Part shown: positions 37,104-46,075 of the stretch, one piece after another
Layout of the letters: each line of letters starts with the position of its first letter
How positions within the stretch are numbered: the stretch's first letter is position 1
Assembly: GCF_001425745.1 (NCBI RefSeq)
Contig: NZ_LMDF01000012.1
Location: 51,527-115,526, forward strand
DNA: 64,000 nucleotides
Direction of reading: 5' to 3'
Source of the DNA: Caulobacter sp. Root343
GTDB lineage: Bacteria; Pseudomonadota; Alphaproteobacteria; Caulobacterales; Caulobacteraceae
The notes under the pieces: generated by a model
Databases searched by the model: none
What the model was told of the DNA's origin: nothing
The model's input: the letters and a program-made list of their open reading frames with translations, nothing else
Program-made: the position numbers and the translations under genes

Positions 37104-37552
37104 ACCTGCGTCCCGTTGGGCCCGAGGCCGCGTTCGATCTCGCCGATATCCACGACAAGGCCTTCGACCGGCCCTGGACGGCGCTGGAGTTCGACGAACT
37201 GCTGAAATCGCCCGGCGCCTTCGCGATCCTGGGCGAAGCGGGCGAGCCCGCCGAGGCCAAGGGTTTCATTCTGTGCCGCTCGATCGCCGGCGAGGCTGAG
37301 ATCCTGACCATCGCCGTCGACCCCGCCGCCCGTCGGCGCGGCTGGGGCGCCGCCCTGGTCGAGATCGCCGCCGGGATCGCCGCCGAGACCGAGTCCGAGG
37401 CGATGTTCCTGGAGGTCGCCGCCGACAACCAGGCGGCGATCGCCCTCTATCAATCGACCGGTTTCGCCAAGGTCGGGCTGCGCAAGGGCTATTATCCCCA
37501 CCCAGATGGCGCCAAGGACGCGCTTGTCATGCGGCGGGCGCTTAACACCTAG
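37100..37552 (+). CDS. rimI: Ribosomal-protein S18 alanine N-acetyltransferase
   Basis: A 150-aa GNAT acetyltransferase. The acetyl-CoA loop is VDPAARRRGWGAALV, with FLEVAADNQAAIALYQSTGFAKVGLRKGYY in the second half, as in RimI. Acetylates the N-terminus of S18 and possibly other proteins. The start overlaps the tsaB stop. fur follows 45 bases later, after a GACTC (GANTC) site at 37577-37581. Confidence 0.9.
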   Translation: MNLRPVGPEAAFDLADIHDKAFDRPWTALEFDELLKSPGAFAILGEAGEPAEAKGFILCRSIAGEAEILTIAVDPAARRRGWGAALVEIAAGIAAETESEAMFLEVAADNQAAIALYQSTGFAKVGLRKGYYPHPDGAKDALVMRRALNT

Positions 37553-37597
37553 GGGCCGACCGCCTATCTTGCCCGCGACTCAGACGGAGGGTCCGCC

Positions 37598-38005
37598 GTG
37601 GATCGACTCGAAAAGGCCTGTATCGAAAAGGGCATGCGCATGACGGACCAGCGCCGCGTGATCGCGCGCGTGCTGTCGTCGGCCGAAGATCATCCGGACG
37701 TGGAAGAGCTGCACCGTCGCGCCCACGCCATCGACCCGCACATCTCGATCGCCACGGTCTACCGCACCGTCCGCCTGTTCGAGGAAAGCGGCATCATCGA
37801 GCGCCACGACTTCCGCGACGGCCGCTCGCGCTACGAAGAGACTCCGACCCACCATCACGATCACCTGATCGACATGAAGTCGGGCAAGGTCGTCGAGTTC
37901 GTGGACGAAGAGATCGAAGCCCTGCAGAACGCCATCGCCCGCAAGCTGGGCTACAAGCTGGTGGATCACCGGCTCGAGCTCTACGGCGTGCCGCTGGAGG
38001 ATTAG
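37598..38005 (+). CDS. fur: Ferric uptake regulator Fur
   Basis: A 135-aa Fur protein with a GTG start (GGAGGG seven bases upstream). The winged helix spans residues 1-80 (MTDQRRVIARVLSSAEDHPDVEEL...SIATVYRTVRLF). The dimer and metal domain has THHHDHLIDMKSGKVVEF. No CxxC structural zinc motif is present, as in other alphaproteobacterial Fur proteins. It represses iron uptake when iron is plentiful. The tsaB-rimI-fur-miaB order matches what I recall for C. crescentus. Confidence 0.95.
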   Translation: MDRLEKACIEKGMRMTDQRRVIARVLSSAEDHPDVEELHRRAHAIDPHISIATVYRTVRLFEESGIIERHDFRDGRSRYEETPTHHHDHLIDMKSGKVVEFVDEEIEALQNAIARKLGYKLVDHRLELYGVPLED

Positions 38006-38012
38006 GGCGACT

Positions 38013-38115
38013 TGCCCCCACCTGACCACTCCGCGGTCGTCCGCCCCCGGAGGGGGCGGAAGGGGGGCCTTCTTCCCCCCTCCGGGGGAGGAGCGCGAAG
38101 CGCGGAGGGGGCAAG
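38013..38115. repeat. C/G-rich composite palindrome between fur and miaB
   Basis: Outer arms CTTGCCCCC and GGGGGCAAG, with inner arms around CCCCCGGAGGGGG and CCCCCCTCCGGGGG. It starts 8 bases after the fur stop and ends 54 bases before miaB. Sequence differs from the TGTCATCC family, so it is a second type of intergenic palindrome. Confidence 0.65.
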
Positions 38116-38168
38116 TGTGATCTTGTCACCCTTGCACAGCGGGGGCGGCGACCCCATAACCTCGCCGG

Positions 38169-39521
38169 ATGAGCGAGACCCCGCAAAAGCGCCTCTTTAT
38201 CAAGACCTACGGCTGTCAGATGAACGTCTATGACAGCGAGCGCATGGCCGATGTCCTGCGCCCGCTGGGCTATGGCGTGGTCGACGACCCGGAGGGCGCG
38301 GACCTGGTGGTGCTGAACACCTGCCACATCCGCGAGAAGGCGACCGAGAAGGTCTATTCCGAGCTCGGCTACATCAAGCAGATGAAGGATCGGAAGGCCG
38401 AGGCGGGCGGTCGCATGACCATCGCCGTGGCCGGCTGCGTCGCCCAGGCCGAGGGCAAGGAAATCATGCATCGCCAGAAGGCGGTCGATCTGGTGGTCGG
38501 ACCGCAGGCCTATCACCAGCTGCCCGAACTTATCGCCCGCGCCCACCGGGCGACCGGCGAGCGTCTGGCCGCCGACTTCGCACCGGAAGAGAAGTTCGAC
38601 GCCCTGCCGGCTGAGCGCCACGTGACCGGGGTCACCGCGTTCCTGACCGTGCAGGAGGGCTGTGACAAGTTCTGCACCTTCTGCGTCGTGCCCTATACGC
38701 GCGGCGGCGAGTGGTCGCGGCCGGTCAACGACATCGTCGACGAGGCCAAGCGCCTGGCCGACCAGGGCGTGCGAGAGGTCACCCTGCTGGGCCAGAACGT
38801 CAACGCCTACGACGGCGACGGCTCGACCTTGGCGAAGCTGGTTCGTCGGCTGGCGGCCATCGATGGCCTGGACCGCATCCGCTACACGACCAGCCACCCG
38901 CGTGACATGGGCGACGATTTGATCGAGGCCCACGGCGAGCTGCCCGAGCTGATGCCCTACCTACACCTGCCGGTGCAGGCGGGATCGGACAAGATCCTCA
39001 AGGCCATGAACCGCGACCACACGGCCGAGAGCTATGTGAAGCTGATCGAGAAGATCCGCGCAGCGCGCCCGGACATCGCCATGAGCGGCGACTTCATCGT
39101 TGGTTTTCCCGGCGAGCGCGACGGCGATTTCGAGAAGACGCTGGAACTGGTCCGCGAGGTCGGCTTCGCCAGCGCCTTCTCGTTCAAATATTCTCGCCGC
39201 CCAGGCACCCCGGCCTCGGCCATGCCCGGCCAGGTCGACGAAGCGGTCAAGGCCGAGCGTCTCGAGCGCCTGAACCAGCTGCTGGACGAGCAGCAGCGCG
39301 CCTTCAACGCCAGCCAGGTCGGCAAGGTGCTGCCGGTGCTGTTCGAGAAGGCCGGCCGCCACCCTGGCCAGATCGTGGGTCGCAGCCCATATCTGCAAGC
39401 CGTCCACTGTGAAGGCGGCGAACATTTGATCGGGACGATCGTTCCGGTCCGTATCGAGAGCGCGGCCAAGATGAGCCTGGCCGGCAAGCTCGAAACCACG
39501 GCTGTTCTGGAGACCGCTTGA
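38169..39521 (+). CDS. miaB: tRNA-2-methylthio-N6-isopentenyladenosine synthase MiaB
   Basis: A 450-aa radical-SAM methylthiotransferase. The UPF0004 domain has the three cluster Cys (TYGCQMNVYDSERM, NTCHIREKA, AVAGCVAQAEG). The radical-SAM CxxxCxxC is EGCDKFCTFCVVPYTRGGE near residue 165, and a C-terminal TRAM domain ends the protein. It adds the methylthio group at A37 of UNN-decoding tRNAs. The stop overlaps the phoH start by three bases, the first link in a five-gene operon. Confidence 0.96.
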   Translation: MSETPQKRLFIKTYGCQMNVYDSERMADVLRPLGYGVVDDPEGADLVVLNTCHIREKATEKVYSELGYIKQMKDRKAEAGGRMTIAVAGCVAQAEGKEIMHRQKAVDLVVGPQAYHQLPELIARAHRATGERLAADFAPEEKFDALPAERHVTGVTAFLTVQEGCDKFCTFCVVPYTRGGEWSRPVNDIVDEAKRLADQGVREVTLLGQNVNAYDGDGSTLAKLVRRLAAIDGLDRIRYTTSHPRDMGDDLIEAHGELPELMPYLHLPVQAGSDKILKAMNRDHTAESYVKLIEKIRAARPDIAMSGDFIVGFPGERDGDFEKTLELVREVGFASAFSFKYSRRPGTPASAMPGQVDEAVKAERLERLNQLLDEQQRAFNASQVGKVLPVLFEKAGRHPGQIVGRSPYLQAVHCEGGEHLIGTIVPVRIESAAKMSLAGKLETTAVLETA

Positions 39522-40462
39522 GCCGCACCCCTGAGTTCCTGCCGCTGTCGGATGACGCGGTCCACGCCGTTTCCGGTCCCAGCGGCCGTCACGCCGCCCT
39601 GATCGAGGACGCCTTCAAGGTGCTGATCGAGACGCCGGGCGGCGGCGTCACCATCACCGGCGACGCCCGTGGGCGCACCGGCGCCAAGCGCGTCATTCAG
39701 TCCCTGGCCGACCGCGCCGACGCCGGCGAGGAAGTCGTCGAGGCCGACGCCCGCATCGCCATCGGCTCGGCCCACGAGACCGGCGGCCAGGCCTCGCCCC
39801 GCGCCGTCCGCAAGGGCAATGTCTCGCCCAAGACCAAGGGCCAGGCCCGCTACATGGAGGCCATGGCCAGCCACCCGCTGAGCTTCGGCCTGGGCCCCGC
39901 CGGCACCGGCAAGACCTTCCTGGCCGTGGCCCACGGGGCCGGCATGCTGCTGCGCGGCGAGGTCGATCGTCTGATCGTCACCCGCCCAGCGGTCGAGGCG
40001 GGCGAAAAGCTGGGCTTCCTGCCAGGCGACCTGAACGAGAAGGTCGACCCCTACATGGCCCCGGTCTGGGAAGCCCTGACCGACATCATGGGCGCCGACC
40101 AGCTGCGTCGTCGCCGCGAGAAGCTGGAGATCGAGGTCGCCCCGATCGCCTTCATGCGCGGTCGCACGCTCAGCCACGCCTTCGTCATCGTCGACGAGGC
40201 GCAGAACTGCTCGCGCCTGCAGATGAAGATGGTCCTGACCCGCCTCGGCGAGGGCGCGCGGATGGTGGTGACCGGAGACCCGACCCAGGTCGATTTGCTC
40301 AATCCGCGCGACTCGGGCCTGGCCCACGCCGTCTCGATCCTGGAAGGGGTCGAGGGGGTCGCGGTCTCGCGCTTCACCTCGGCCGACGTCGTGCGTCACC
40401 CGCTGGTCGAGCGCATCGTCAAGGCCTACGACGCCGACGCGGCGCAAAGCACCCCGCGATAG
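39518..40462 (+). CDS. PhoH-like ATPase (YbeZ)
   Basis: A 314-aa PhoH-family P-loop ATPase: Walker A GLGPAGTGKTFLAVA, Walker B FVIVDEAQNCS, and MVVTGDPTQVDLL. The start is a TTG at 39518 overlapping the miaB stop, so translation is probably coupled. YbeZ works with the endoribonuclease YbeY (next gene) in rRNA maturation and RNA quality control. The N-terminal 100 residues hold a KH-like region. Confidence 0.93.
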   Translation: MSRTPEFLPLSDDAVHAVSGPSGRHAALIEDAFKVLIETPGGGVTITGDARGRTGAKRVIQSLADRADAGEEVVEADARIAIGSAHETGGQASPRAVRKGNVSPKTKGQARYMEAMASHPLSFGLGPAGTGKTFLAVAHGAGMLLRGEVDRLIVTRPAVEAGEKLGFLPGDLNEKVDPYMAPVWEALTDIMGADQLRRRREKLEIEVAPIAFMRGRTLSHAFVIVDEAQNCSRLQMKMVLTRLGEGARMVVTGDPTQVDLLNPRDSGLAHAVSILEGVEGVAVSRFTSADVVRHPLVERIVKAYDADAAQSTPR

Positions 40463-40466
40463 GCCG

Positions 40467-40955
40467 ATGAGCATCACCGTCGACATCGAGATCGAGGACG
40501 ACGCCTGGACGGCGGCCGCGCCGGACGCCGAGGCCCTGGTGTGGCGCGCGGCCCAGGCCGTGCTGGACGCCCATGAGGACATCGAAGGCCACGGGATCGT
40601 GATCCTGCTGGCCGACGACGACAGCGTCCAGGCGCTGAACCGCGACTTCCGCCAGAAGGACTATGCGACCAACGTCCTGTCCTTTCCTTCGCCCCCAAAC
40701 CCCGAGGGCCAGATCGGCGACATCGCTCTGGCCTACGGTGTCTGCGCCCGCGAGGCGGCCGAGCAGGGCAAGTCGCTGGATCACCACCTGCAACATCTGG
40801 TGGCGCATGGCGTGCTTCATCTCCTAGGATACGACCACGAGGGCGACGACGAGGCGGAAGCCATGGAGGCGCTCGAACGCGAGATCCTGGCGGGACTGGA
40901 TATTCCAGACCCATATGGGCCAGATCCCCATGCCGGCGATGAAGAGGGACGCTGA
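40467..40955 (+). CDS. ybeY: Endoribonuclease YbeY
   Basis: A 162-aa metal-dependent RNase with the invariant zinc motif HGVLHLLGYDHEGDDEA (HxxxHxxxxxH). NRDFRQKDYATNVLSFPSP is the other conserved block. It matures the 3' end of 16S rRNA and removes defective ribosomes. It begins 4 bases after phoH. Confidence 0.95.
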   Translation: MSITVDIEIEDDAWTAAAPDAEALVWRAAQAVLDAHEDIEGHGIVILLADDDSVQALNRDFRQKDYATNVLSFPSPPNPEGQIGDIALAYGVCAREAAEQGKSLDHHLQHLVAHGVLHLLGYDHEGDDEAEAMEALEREILAGLDIPDPYGPDPHAGDEEGR

Positions 40956-40963
40956 ACAGGGCC

Positions 40964-41893
40964 ATGCCCAGCGACGAGCCTAGTCAACAGCCCGCCGTTC
41001 CAGCTCGTCGGAGCCGGGGCGTGCGGGCGTTCCTTCGCCATATGCGCAAGCGGCTGACGGCCGGCGGCGGCCAGCCCGCGCGTCCGCCCGAACCGCCAGC
41101 CCCCGGCGGCGCCGTCGACATCGTCGACCAGGCCGAGGCCTTCCAGACCCTGCGGGTCGCCGACGTGATGACCCCGCGCGCCGACATCGTGGCCGTCGAG
41201 CTCTCCACGCCGTTCGAGGCGGTGGTCGCCCAGTTCGCCGAGGCCGAGCACTCGCGGATGCCGATCTATCGCGAGACGCTCGACGATCCCGTCGGGGTCA
41301 TCCACATCAAGGACGTCTTCCGCCTGCTGTCGGACGAGGCCAAGCGCCCCGCCGCCGACGACCTTGTTCTGCACAAGCTGCGCCGCGACGCGCTTTACGT
41401 CCCCGCTTCGATGAAGGCCGCCGACCTGCTGCTGCGCATGCGCACCAGCCGGATCCACATGGCGCTGGTCATCGACGAGTTCGGCGGCACCGACGGCCTG
41501 GTGTCGATGGAGGACCTGATCGAGGCGGTGGTCGGCGAGATCGACGACGAGCACGACGACGCGGCCTCGGCCTCGATCGTGGCGCGTCCGGGCGGCATGT
41601 TCGACGCCGACGCCCGCGCGCCGCTGGAAGAGCTGGAGGCCGTCCTGGGCCGTGAGCTGGCGCCCTCGGACATGGAAGAGGACATCGACACCGTCGCCGG
41701 CCTGGTCGTGGCCTTGGCCGGCCGCGTGCCGCAGCGGGGCGAGCTGATCGCCCATCCTGACGGCTACGAGTTCGAGGTGGTCGAGGCCGATCCGCGCCGG
41801 GTCCGCCGGGTGCGGGTGCGCGGCGGTCCCTCGCGGCCGCTGACGCACCAGGCCACTCCAGAGAGCGCACTCGGGGACATCGACGCCTCGTGA
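40964..41893 (+). CDS. CorC/HlyC-type CBS-domain protein
   Basis: A 309-aa soluble protein: basic N-terminus, two CBS domains (VADVMTPRADIVAVEL near residue 65 and VPASMKAADLLLRMRTSRIHMALVIDEFGGTDGLVSMEDLIEAVVGEI), then a CorC_HlyC domain (IAHPDGYEFEVVEADPRRVRRVRV). No DUF21 membrane part. E. coli CorC (YbeX) sits in the same ybeZ-ybeY-ybeX-lnt order and is linked to ribosome quality and divalent cation export. Overlaps lnt by 4 bases. Confidence 0.9.
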   Translation: MPSDEPSQQPAVPARRSRGVRAFLRHMRKRLTAGGGQPARPPEPPAPGGAVDIVDQAEAFQTLRVADVMTPRADIVAVELSTPFEAVVAQFAEAEHSRMPIYRETLDDPVGVIHIKDVFRLLSDEAKRPAADDLVLHKLRRDALYVPASMKAADLLLRMRTSRIHMALVIDEFGGTDGLVSMEDLIEAVVGEIDDEHDDAASASIVARPGGMFDADARAPLEELEAVLGRELAPSDMEEDIDTVAGLVVALAGRVPQRGELIAHPDGYEFEVVEADPRRVRRVRVRGGPSRPLTHQATPESALGDIDAS

Positions 41894-43449
41894 ACGCCTG
41901 GATCCGTTTCCGCGAGCGCGCCTGGAGCGGTCCGGTCCTGGCGCTGGTCGCCGGCCTCGCCGCCGCCTTGGCCCATCCGCCGTTCGGCCTGCTGCCGGGC
42001 CTGCTGGGCTACGCCCTGCTGCTGCATCTGCTGGACGACGCGAACGAGGCCAAGCCGCTACGCTCGGCCTTCTGGCGCGGCTGGCTGGCGGGTCTCGCCT
42101 ATTTCGGGCTCGGCACTTGGTGGATCGGTGAGGCCTTCCTGGTCGACGCCGCCAACCAGGGCTGGATGGCCCCGTTCGCCGTCGCGGCCATGGCGGCGGG
42201 CCTGGCGCTGTTCTGGGGGCTCGCGGGCCTGCTCTATCGCCTGGTTCGCCCCGCGAGCGCCTGGCGCGTCCTGGCCTTCGCCGGAACCTTCGCGGCGCTG
42301 GAGTGGACACGCGGCCATGTCCTGACCGGCTTTCCCTGGAACCTGCCGGGTGAGACCTGGCGGGCGGGGTCCTTCCCATCGCAAACCGCCGCCCTGGTCG
42401 GCGCCTATGGCCTGACCTGGATCACCCTGGCGATCGCCGCCGCGCCCGCCGTGTGGCGTGAGGGCAAGGGCGGACAGATCGCGATCGGCGCGGCCGTCGC
42501 CGGCCTCGTCGCCCTCTACGCCTATGGCGCGGTGGTCCAGTCGCGGCCGCTGGCCAAGGGGCCGCCGACCTCGGTGCGCATCGTCCAAGCCGACATCCAG
42601 CAGGACGCCAAGTGGGACGCCACGCGCTTCGCCCAGATCGTCCAGGCCTATGTCTCACTGACCGCCAAGCCTTATGCCGGCAAACCGGCCGACTTGGTGA
42701 TCTGGCCCGAAGGCGCCCTGCCGGCGGCGATCGACGACTATCTCGCGCAGGGAACCTGGGTCCGGCACGCGATCCTCGACAGCCTTAAGCCCGGCCAGAC
42801 CCTGCTGATCGGCGGCTATCGCTATGAAGGCCCGATCGACAAGCCGACCTACTACAACAGCCTGATCGCCCTGCGCCGCACGGCCAGCGATCTCCAGGTC
42901 GTCGGGGTTTATGACAAGCACCGGCTGGTGCCGTTCGGCGAATACCTGCCGGCCGAGGCGCTCCTGACCCGGATCGGGTTCAAGAGCCTGGCCCATCTCG
43001 GTGACGGTTTCGCCACCGGTCCGCGGCCCGCGCCGCTGCGGATTTCGCCCGACCTGCTGGTCCAGCCGCTGATCTGCTACGAGAGCCTGTTCCCGGGCCT
43101 GGCCCGGCGGAACAAGGACGTCCGCGTCCTGATCAATGTCTCGAACGACGCCTGGTTCGGCGTCACCTCGGGACCGCTGCAGCATCTGAACCTGGCCAGC
43201 TATCGCGCCATCGAAAGCGCCAAACCGATCCTGCGCGCCACGCCCACCGGTGTCAGCGCTGTCATTGATGCGCGTGGTCGAATCGTCCCCGGAGCCCGGC
43301 TGGATCTAGGACAAGCTGGAGTCATCGACGCGGTTATACCGGGGAAGGGTGAGGTTACACCTTTCGACAACTTCGGTGACTTCGCGTTTCTCGGGCTTCT
43401 ACTGATATCTGCGGTTGCGTCAGCTCGCCCGCGGGCAGGTAAAACCTAA
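41890..43449 (+). CDS. lnt: Apolipoprotein N-acyltransferase
   Basis: A 519-aa inner-membrane enzyme that adds the third acyl chain to lipoproteins. About six N-terminal transmembrane segments (LALVAGLAAALAHPPFGLLPGLLGYALLLH onward) precede the nitrilase domain. The catalytic Glu is in VIWPEGALPA, the Lys in the VYDKHRLVPFGEYLP block, and the Cys in LICYESLFPG; NVSNDAWFG follows. Start is GTG overlapping the corC-like stop. Last gene of the miaB operon. Confidence 0.95.
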   Translation: MNAWIRFRERAWSGPVLALVAGLAAALAHPPFGLLPGLLGYALLLHLLDDANEAKPLRSAFWRGWLAGLAYFGLGTWWIGEAFLVDAANQGWMAPFAVAAMAAGLALFWGLAGLLYRLVRPASAWRVLAFAGTFAALEWTRGHVLTGFPWNLPGETWRAGSFPSQTAALVGAYGLTWITLAIAAAPAVWREGKGGQIAIGAAVAGLVALYAYGAVVQSRPLAKGPPTSVRIVQADIQQDAKWDATRFAQIVQAYVSLTAKPYAGKPADLVIWPEGALPAAIDDYLAQGTWVRHAILDSLKPGQTLLIGGYRYEGPIDKPTYYNSLIALRRTASDLQVVGVYDKHRLVPFGEYLPAEALLTRIGFKSLAHLGDGFATGPRPAPLRISPDLLVQPLICYESLFPGLARRNKDVRVLINVSNDAWFGVTSGPLQHLNLASYRAIESAKPILRATPTGVSAVIDARGRIVPGARLDLGQAGVIDAVIPGKGEVTPFDNFGDFAFLGLLLISAVASARPRAGKT

Positions 43450-43516
43450 TCCTCTATTGCGCGCTTGAAAGACTTAGGCTGAATTAAAACCGCAATTTCA
43501 GCTATCAAGCGTGGGT

Positions 43517-43945
43517 ATGAGCGAGCCGTCGGACACCGAACGCCACCCCAATCCCGTCGACCTGCACGTTGGCGCCCGCATCCGTATGCGCCGCAAGATC
43601 CTGGGCGTCAGTCAGGAGCGGCTCGCCGAGGACCTGGGCCTGACCTTCCAGCAGATCCAGAAGTACGAGCGGGGGGCCAATCGGGTCAGCGCCAGCAAGC
43701 TCTATGAGATCGCCAAGAGTCTGCAGTCGTCGGTCGGCTATTTCTTCGAGGGCCTGGCGGACACCACCCGTGAGGGCATGGCCGAGGGCGGCGAACCGTT
43801 CGTGCACGACTTCCTGATGACGTCGGAAGGCCTGGAGCTGGCGGGATTGTTTCCGAGGATCACCCGTCCCAAGGTCCGCCGGCGGATCCTGGAGCTGGTC
43901 CGCTCAATGGCCGAGGAAGAAATCGCGACCGCCGAGACCGACTGA
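43517..43945 (+). CDS. XRE-family transcriptional regulator
   Basis: 142 aa from the ATG at 43517 (a GTG two codons upstream is possible). The Cro/CI helix-turn-helix is VGARIRMRRKILGVSQERLAEDLGLTFQQIQKYERGANRVSASKLYEIA (about residues 18-66), of the type common in alphaproteobacteria. The C-terminal part (FPRITRPKVRRRILELVRSMAEEE) is helical and probably mediates dimer formation. It sits between lnt and metK; the target is unknown, and its closeness to the metK control region is noted. Confidence 0.88.
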   Translation: MSEPSDTERHPNPVDLHVGARIRMRRKILGVSQERLAEDLGLTFQQIQKYERGANRVSASKLYEIAKSLQSSVGYFFEGLADTTREGMAEGGEPFVHDFLMTSEGLELAGLFPRITRPKVRRRILELVRSMAEEEIATAETD

Positions 43946-43981
43946 AACGGCTGATAGCTAACCTCGCCTTGCTCGCATAAA

Positions 43982-43995
43982 CATATCTTTATATG
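43982..43995. promoter_or_regulatory. Palindromic candidate operator upstream of metK
   Basis: CATAT-CTTT-ATATG, a 5-bp perfect inverted repeat in an AT-rich island 70 bases before metK. AT-rich palindromes of this kind precede methionine-cycle genes in other proteobacteria (ArsR-type SahR regulators); the link here is inference. Confidence 0.45.
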
Positions 43996-44019
43996 GTTCC
44001 GGTCTAACTGGACGCCGAA

Positions 44020-44035
44020 GCGGGCGCATGCCCGC
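44020..44035 (+). other. Leader hairpin of metK
   Basis: GCGGGC and GCCCGC around a GCAT loop, 30 bases before the TTG start. It may affect initiation. It does not match the SAM-II or SAM/SAH riboswitch patterns I know. Confidence 0.4.
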
Positions 44036-44064
44036 GCGCGTATTTCCAAGGCCGGAGCTGTCTC

Positions 44065-45288
44065 TTGAACCGTTCGTCCTACATCTTCACCAGCGAGAGC
44101 GTCTCCGAGGGCCATCCCGACAAGGTCGCCGACCGCATCAGCGACACCGTCGTCGACGCCTTCCTGGCGGTTGATCCCGAAGCCCGCGTAGCTTGCGAAA
44201 CCCTGGTGACGACCAACCGCGTCGTGCTGGCCGGTGAAGTTCGCGCCGGCAAGCCGGATGGCGACAAGAAAGCCAACAAGCAGCTCACCAAGGACATCCT
44301 CGCCTCGCTCGAGCCCAAGGTTCGCGCGGCGATCAAGGACATCGGCTACGAGCAGAAGGGCTTCCACTGGCAGAAGGCGAAGTTCGCCAACTATCTGCAC
44401 GGCCAGTCGGCGCACATCGCCCAGGGCGTGGACGCCACCGAGAAGAAGGACGAGGGGGCCGGCGACCAGGGCATCATGTTCGGCTACGCCAGCACCGAGA
44501 CCCCGGAGCTGATGCCGGCCACCCTGCAGTACAGCCACAACGTCCTGAAGCGCCTGGCCGAGCTGCGTCATAGCGGCGAGCTCTCCGAGCTGGAGCCCGA
44601 CGCCAAGAGCCAGGTGACTCTGGAATACGACGGCAATGGCCGCCCGGTCCGCGTCGTCTCGATCGTCGTGTCGCACCAGCACAAGAAGAAGATCGACGGC
44701 AAGGCCGCGACCTCCAAGCGCGTGCTGGACCTGATCAAGCCGCACATCCTGCCGGTGTTCCCGGACGGCCTGATCACCAAGAAGACCCAGTGGCTGGTCA
44801 ACCCGACCGGCCGCTTCGAGATCGGCGGCCCCGACGGCGACGCCGGCGTCACCGGCCGCAAGATCATCGTCGACACCTACGGCGGCGCCGCGCCGCACGG
44901 CGGCGGCGCGTTCTCGGGTAAGGATCCGACCAAGGTCGACCGCTCGGCCGCCTATGCGTGCCGCTACCTGGCCAAGAACGTCGTGGCCGCGGGCCTGGCC
45001 GACCGCTGCACCATCCAGATCGCCTACGCCATCGGCGTGGCCCAGCCGGTCTCGTTCCACGTCGATTTGCACGGTACGGGCAAGGTCGATCCGGCCGTGT
45101 TGGAAAAGCTGCTGCCGCAGCTGATCGGCGGGGCCACGCCGCGCTCGATCCGCGAACACCTGCAGCTGAACCGTCCGGTCTACGCCCGCACGGCCGCCTA
45201 CGGCCACTTCGGCCGCACGCCGGACAACGAGGGCGGCTTCTCGTGGGAGAAGACCGACCTGGTCAGCGAACTGAAGGGCCTGGCGTAA
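44065..45288 (+). CDS. metK: S-adenosylmethionine synthetase
   Basis: A 407-aa enzyme that makes SAM from methionine and ATP. Signatures: ESVSEGHPDKVADRISDTVVDA at the N-terminus, GAGDQGIMFGYA in the middle (residue about 130), and GGGAFSGKDPTKVDRSAAY near 290. It has extra residues compared with E. coli MetK, as in other alphaproteobacteria. The start is a TTG at 44065 with GGAG upstream. The 119-base leader has a palindrome and a hairpin. SAM feeds the many methyltransferases in this window (ubiE, trmB, miaB). Confidence 0.96.
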   Translation: MNRSSYIFTSESVSEGHPDKVADRISDTVVDAFLAVDPEARVACETLVTTNRVVLAGEVRAGKPDGDKKANKQLTKDILASLEPKVRAAIKDIGYEQKGFHWQKAKFANYLHGQSAHIAQGVDATEKKDEGAGDQGIMFGYASTETPELMPATLQYSHNVLKRLAELRHSGELSELEPDAKSQVTLEYDGNGRPVRVVSIVVSHQHKKKIDGKAATSKRVLDLIKPHILPVFPDGLITKKTQWLVNPTGRFEIGGPDGDAGVTGRKIIVDTYGGAAPHGGGAFSGKDPTKVDRSAAYACRYLAKNVVAAGLADRCTIQIAYAIGVAQPVSFHVDLHGTGKVDPAVLEKLLPQLIGGATPRSIREHLQLNRPVYARTAAYGHFGRTPDNEGGFSWEKTDLVSELKGLA

Positions 45289-45311
45289 GCCTCACCCTCC
45301 GAACTACGAAG

Positions 45312-45345
45312 CGGGCTCCGATCCAACCGGATCGGAGCCCGTTTT
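45312..45345 (+). terminator. Strong Rho-independent terminator of metK
   Basis: A perfect 13-bp stem (CGGGCTCCGATCC and its complement) with an AACC loop, followed by TTTT. Confidence 0.93.
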
Positions 45346-45377
45346 CATTTCACGCTCAACGCACTAAGACGCCGCCC

Positions 45378-46058
45378 ATGACCTCCGCTCCCATTCCCCA
45401 CGGACCGCTGCGCTCGTTCGGCCGGATCAAGTCGCGCCCGGTGAAGCCGCGCCAGCAGGCCCTGCTCGACACCCTGCTGCCCGAGATCAGCGTCCCGAAC
45501 GGCCCGTTCCAGCCGCTGGAGCTGATGCCGGACGCGAAGGCCGTGTGGCTGGAGATCGGCTTCGGCGGCGGCGAGCACATGGCCACCCAGGCCGGACGTC
45601 ATCCCGAGGCCCTGGTCATCGGCGCCGAGCCGTTCGTGAATGGCGTGGCCAGCGCCGTGCGGCACGTCGAAGAGCAGGCGCTGAAGAACGTCCGTGTGCA
45701 CGAGGGCGACGCCCGCGACGTCGTCGACTGGCTGCCCGACGCCTGCCTGGACCGGGTCTTCATCATGTTCCCCGATCCTTGGCACAAGGCGCGTCACAAC
45801 AAGCGCCGCCTGATCCAGCCAGAATTCGTCGCCAAGCTGGCGCGGGTGATGAAACCGGGCGCGGCCCTGCGCTTCGCGACCGACTGGGCCGACTACGGCG
45901 AGTGGACCACCGAGCGGGTGCTGGCCGATCCGAACTTCCGCTTCGCCGAAGAGACGGCCGACCGTAACGCGATCCCGGCCGACCACGTCACCACCCGCTA
46001 CGAGGAAAAGAAGCTGGGCGACTGCGCCCCGGTGTTCCTGGACTTCGTCCGGATCTGA
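45378..46058 (+). CDS. trmB: tRNA (guanine-N7)-methyltransferase
   Basis: 226 aa from the ATG at 45378; upstream reading frame crosses the metK terminator and is not coding. The Rossmann SAM motif is WLEIGFGGGEHMATQA, with GAEPFVNGV, and the tRNA-binding signature FIMFPDPWHKARHNKRRLIQPEF. It makes m7G46 in tRNA. It has no clear ribosome binding site and begins 33 bases after the metK terminator. Confidence 0.95.
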   Translation: MTSAPIPHGPLRSFGRIKSRPVKPRQQALLDTLLPEISVPNGPFQPLELMPDAKAVWLEIGFGGGEHMATQAGRHPEALVIGAEPFVNGVASAVRHVEEQALKNVRVHEGDARDVVDWLPDACLDRVFIMFPDPWHKARHNKRRLIQPEFVAKLARVMKPGAALRFATDWADYGEWTTERVLADPNFRFAEETADRNAIPADHVTTRYEEKKLGDCAPVFLDFVRI

Positions 46059-46075
46059 GCTTCAGGGTTTGAGCT

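Noticed and set aside
43946..44064. SAM riboswitch in front of metK
   Set aside because: The leader has only one small hairpin and lacks the conserved pseudoknot segments of SAM-II or SAM/SAH types that I know.
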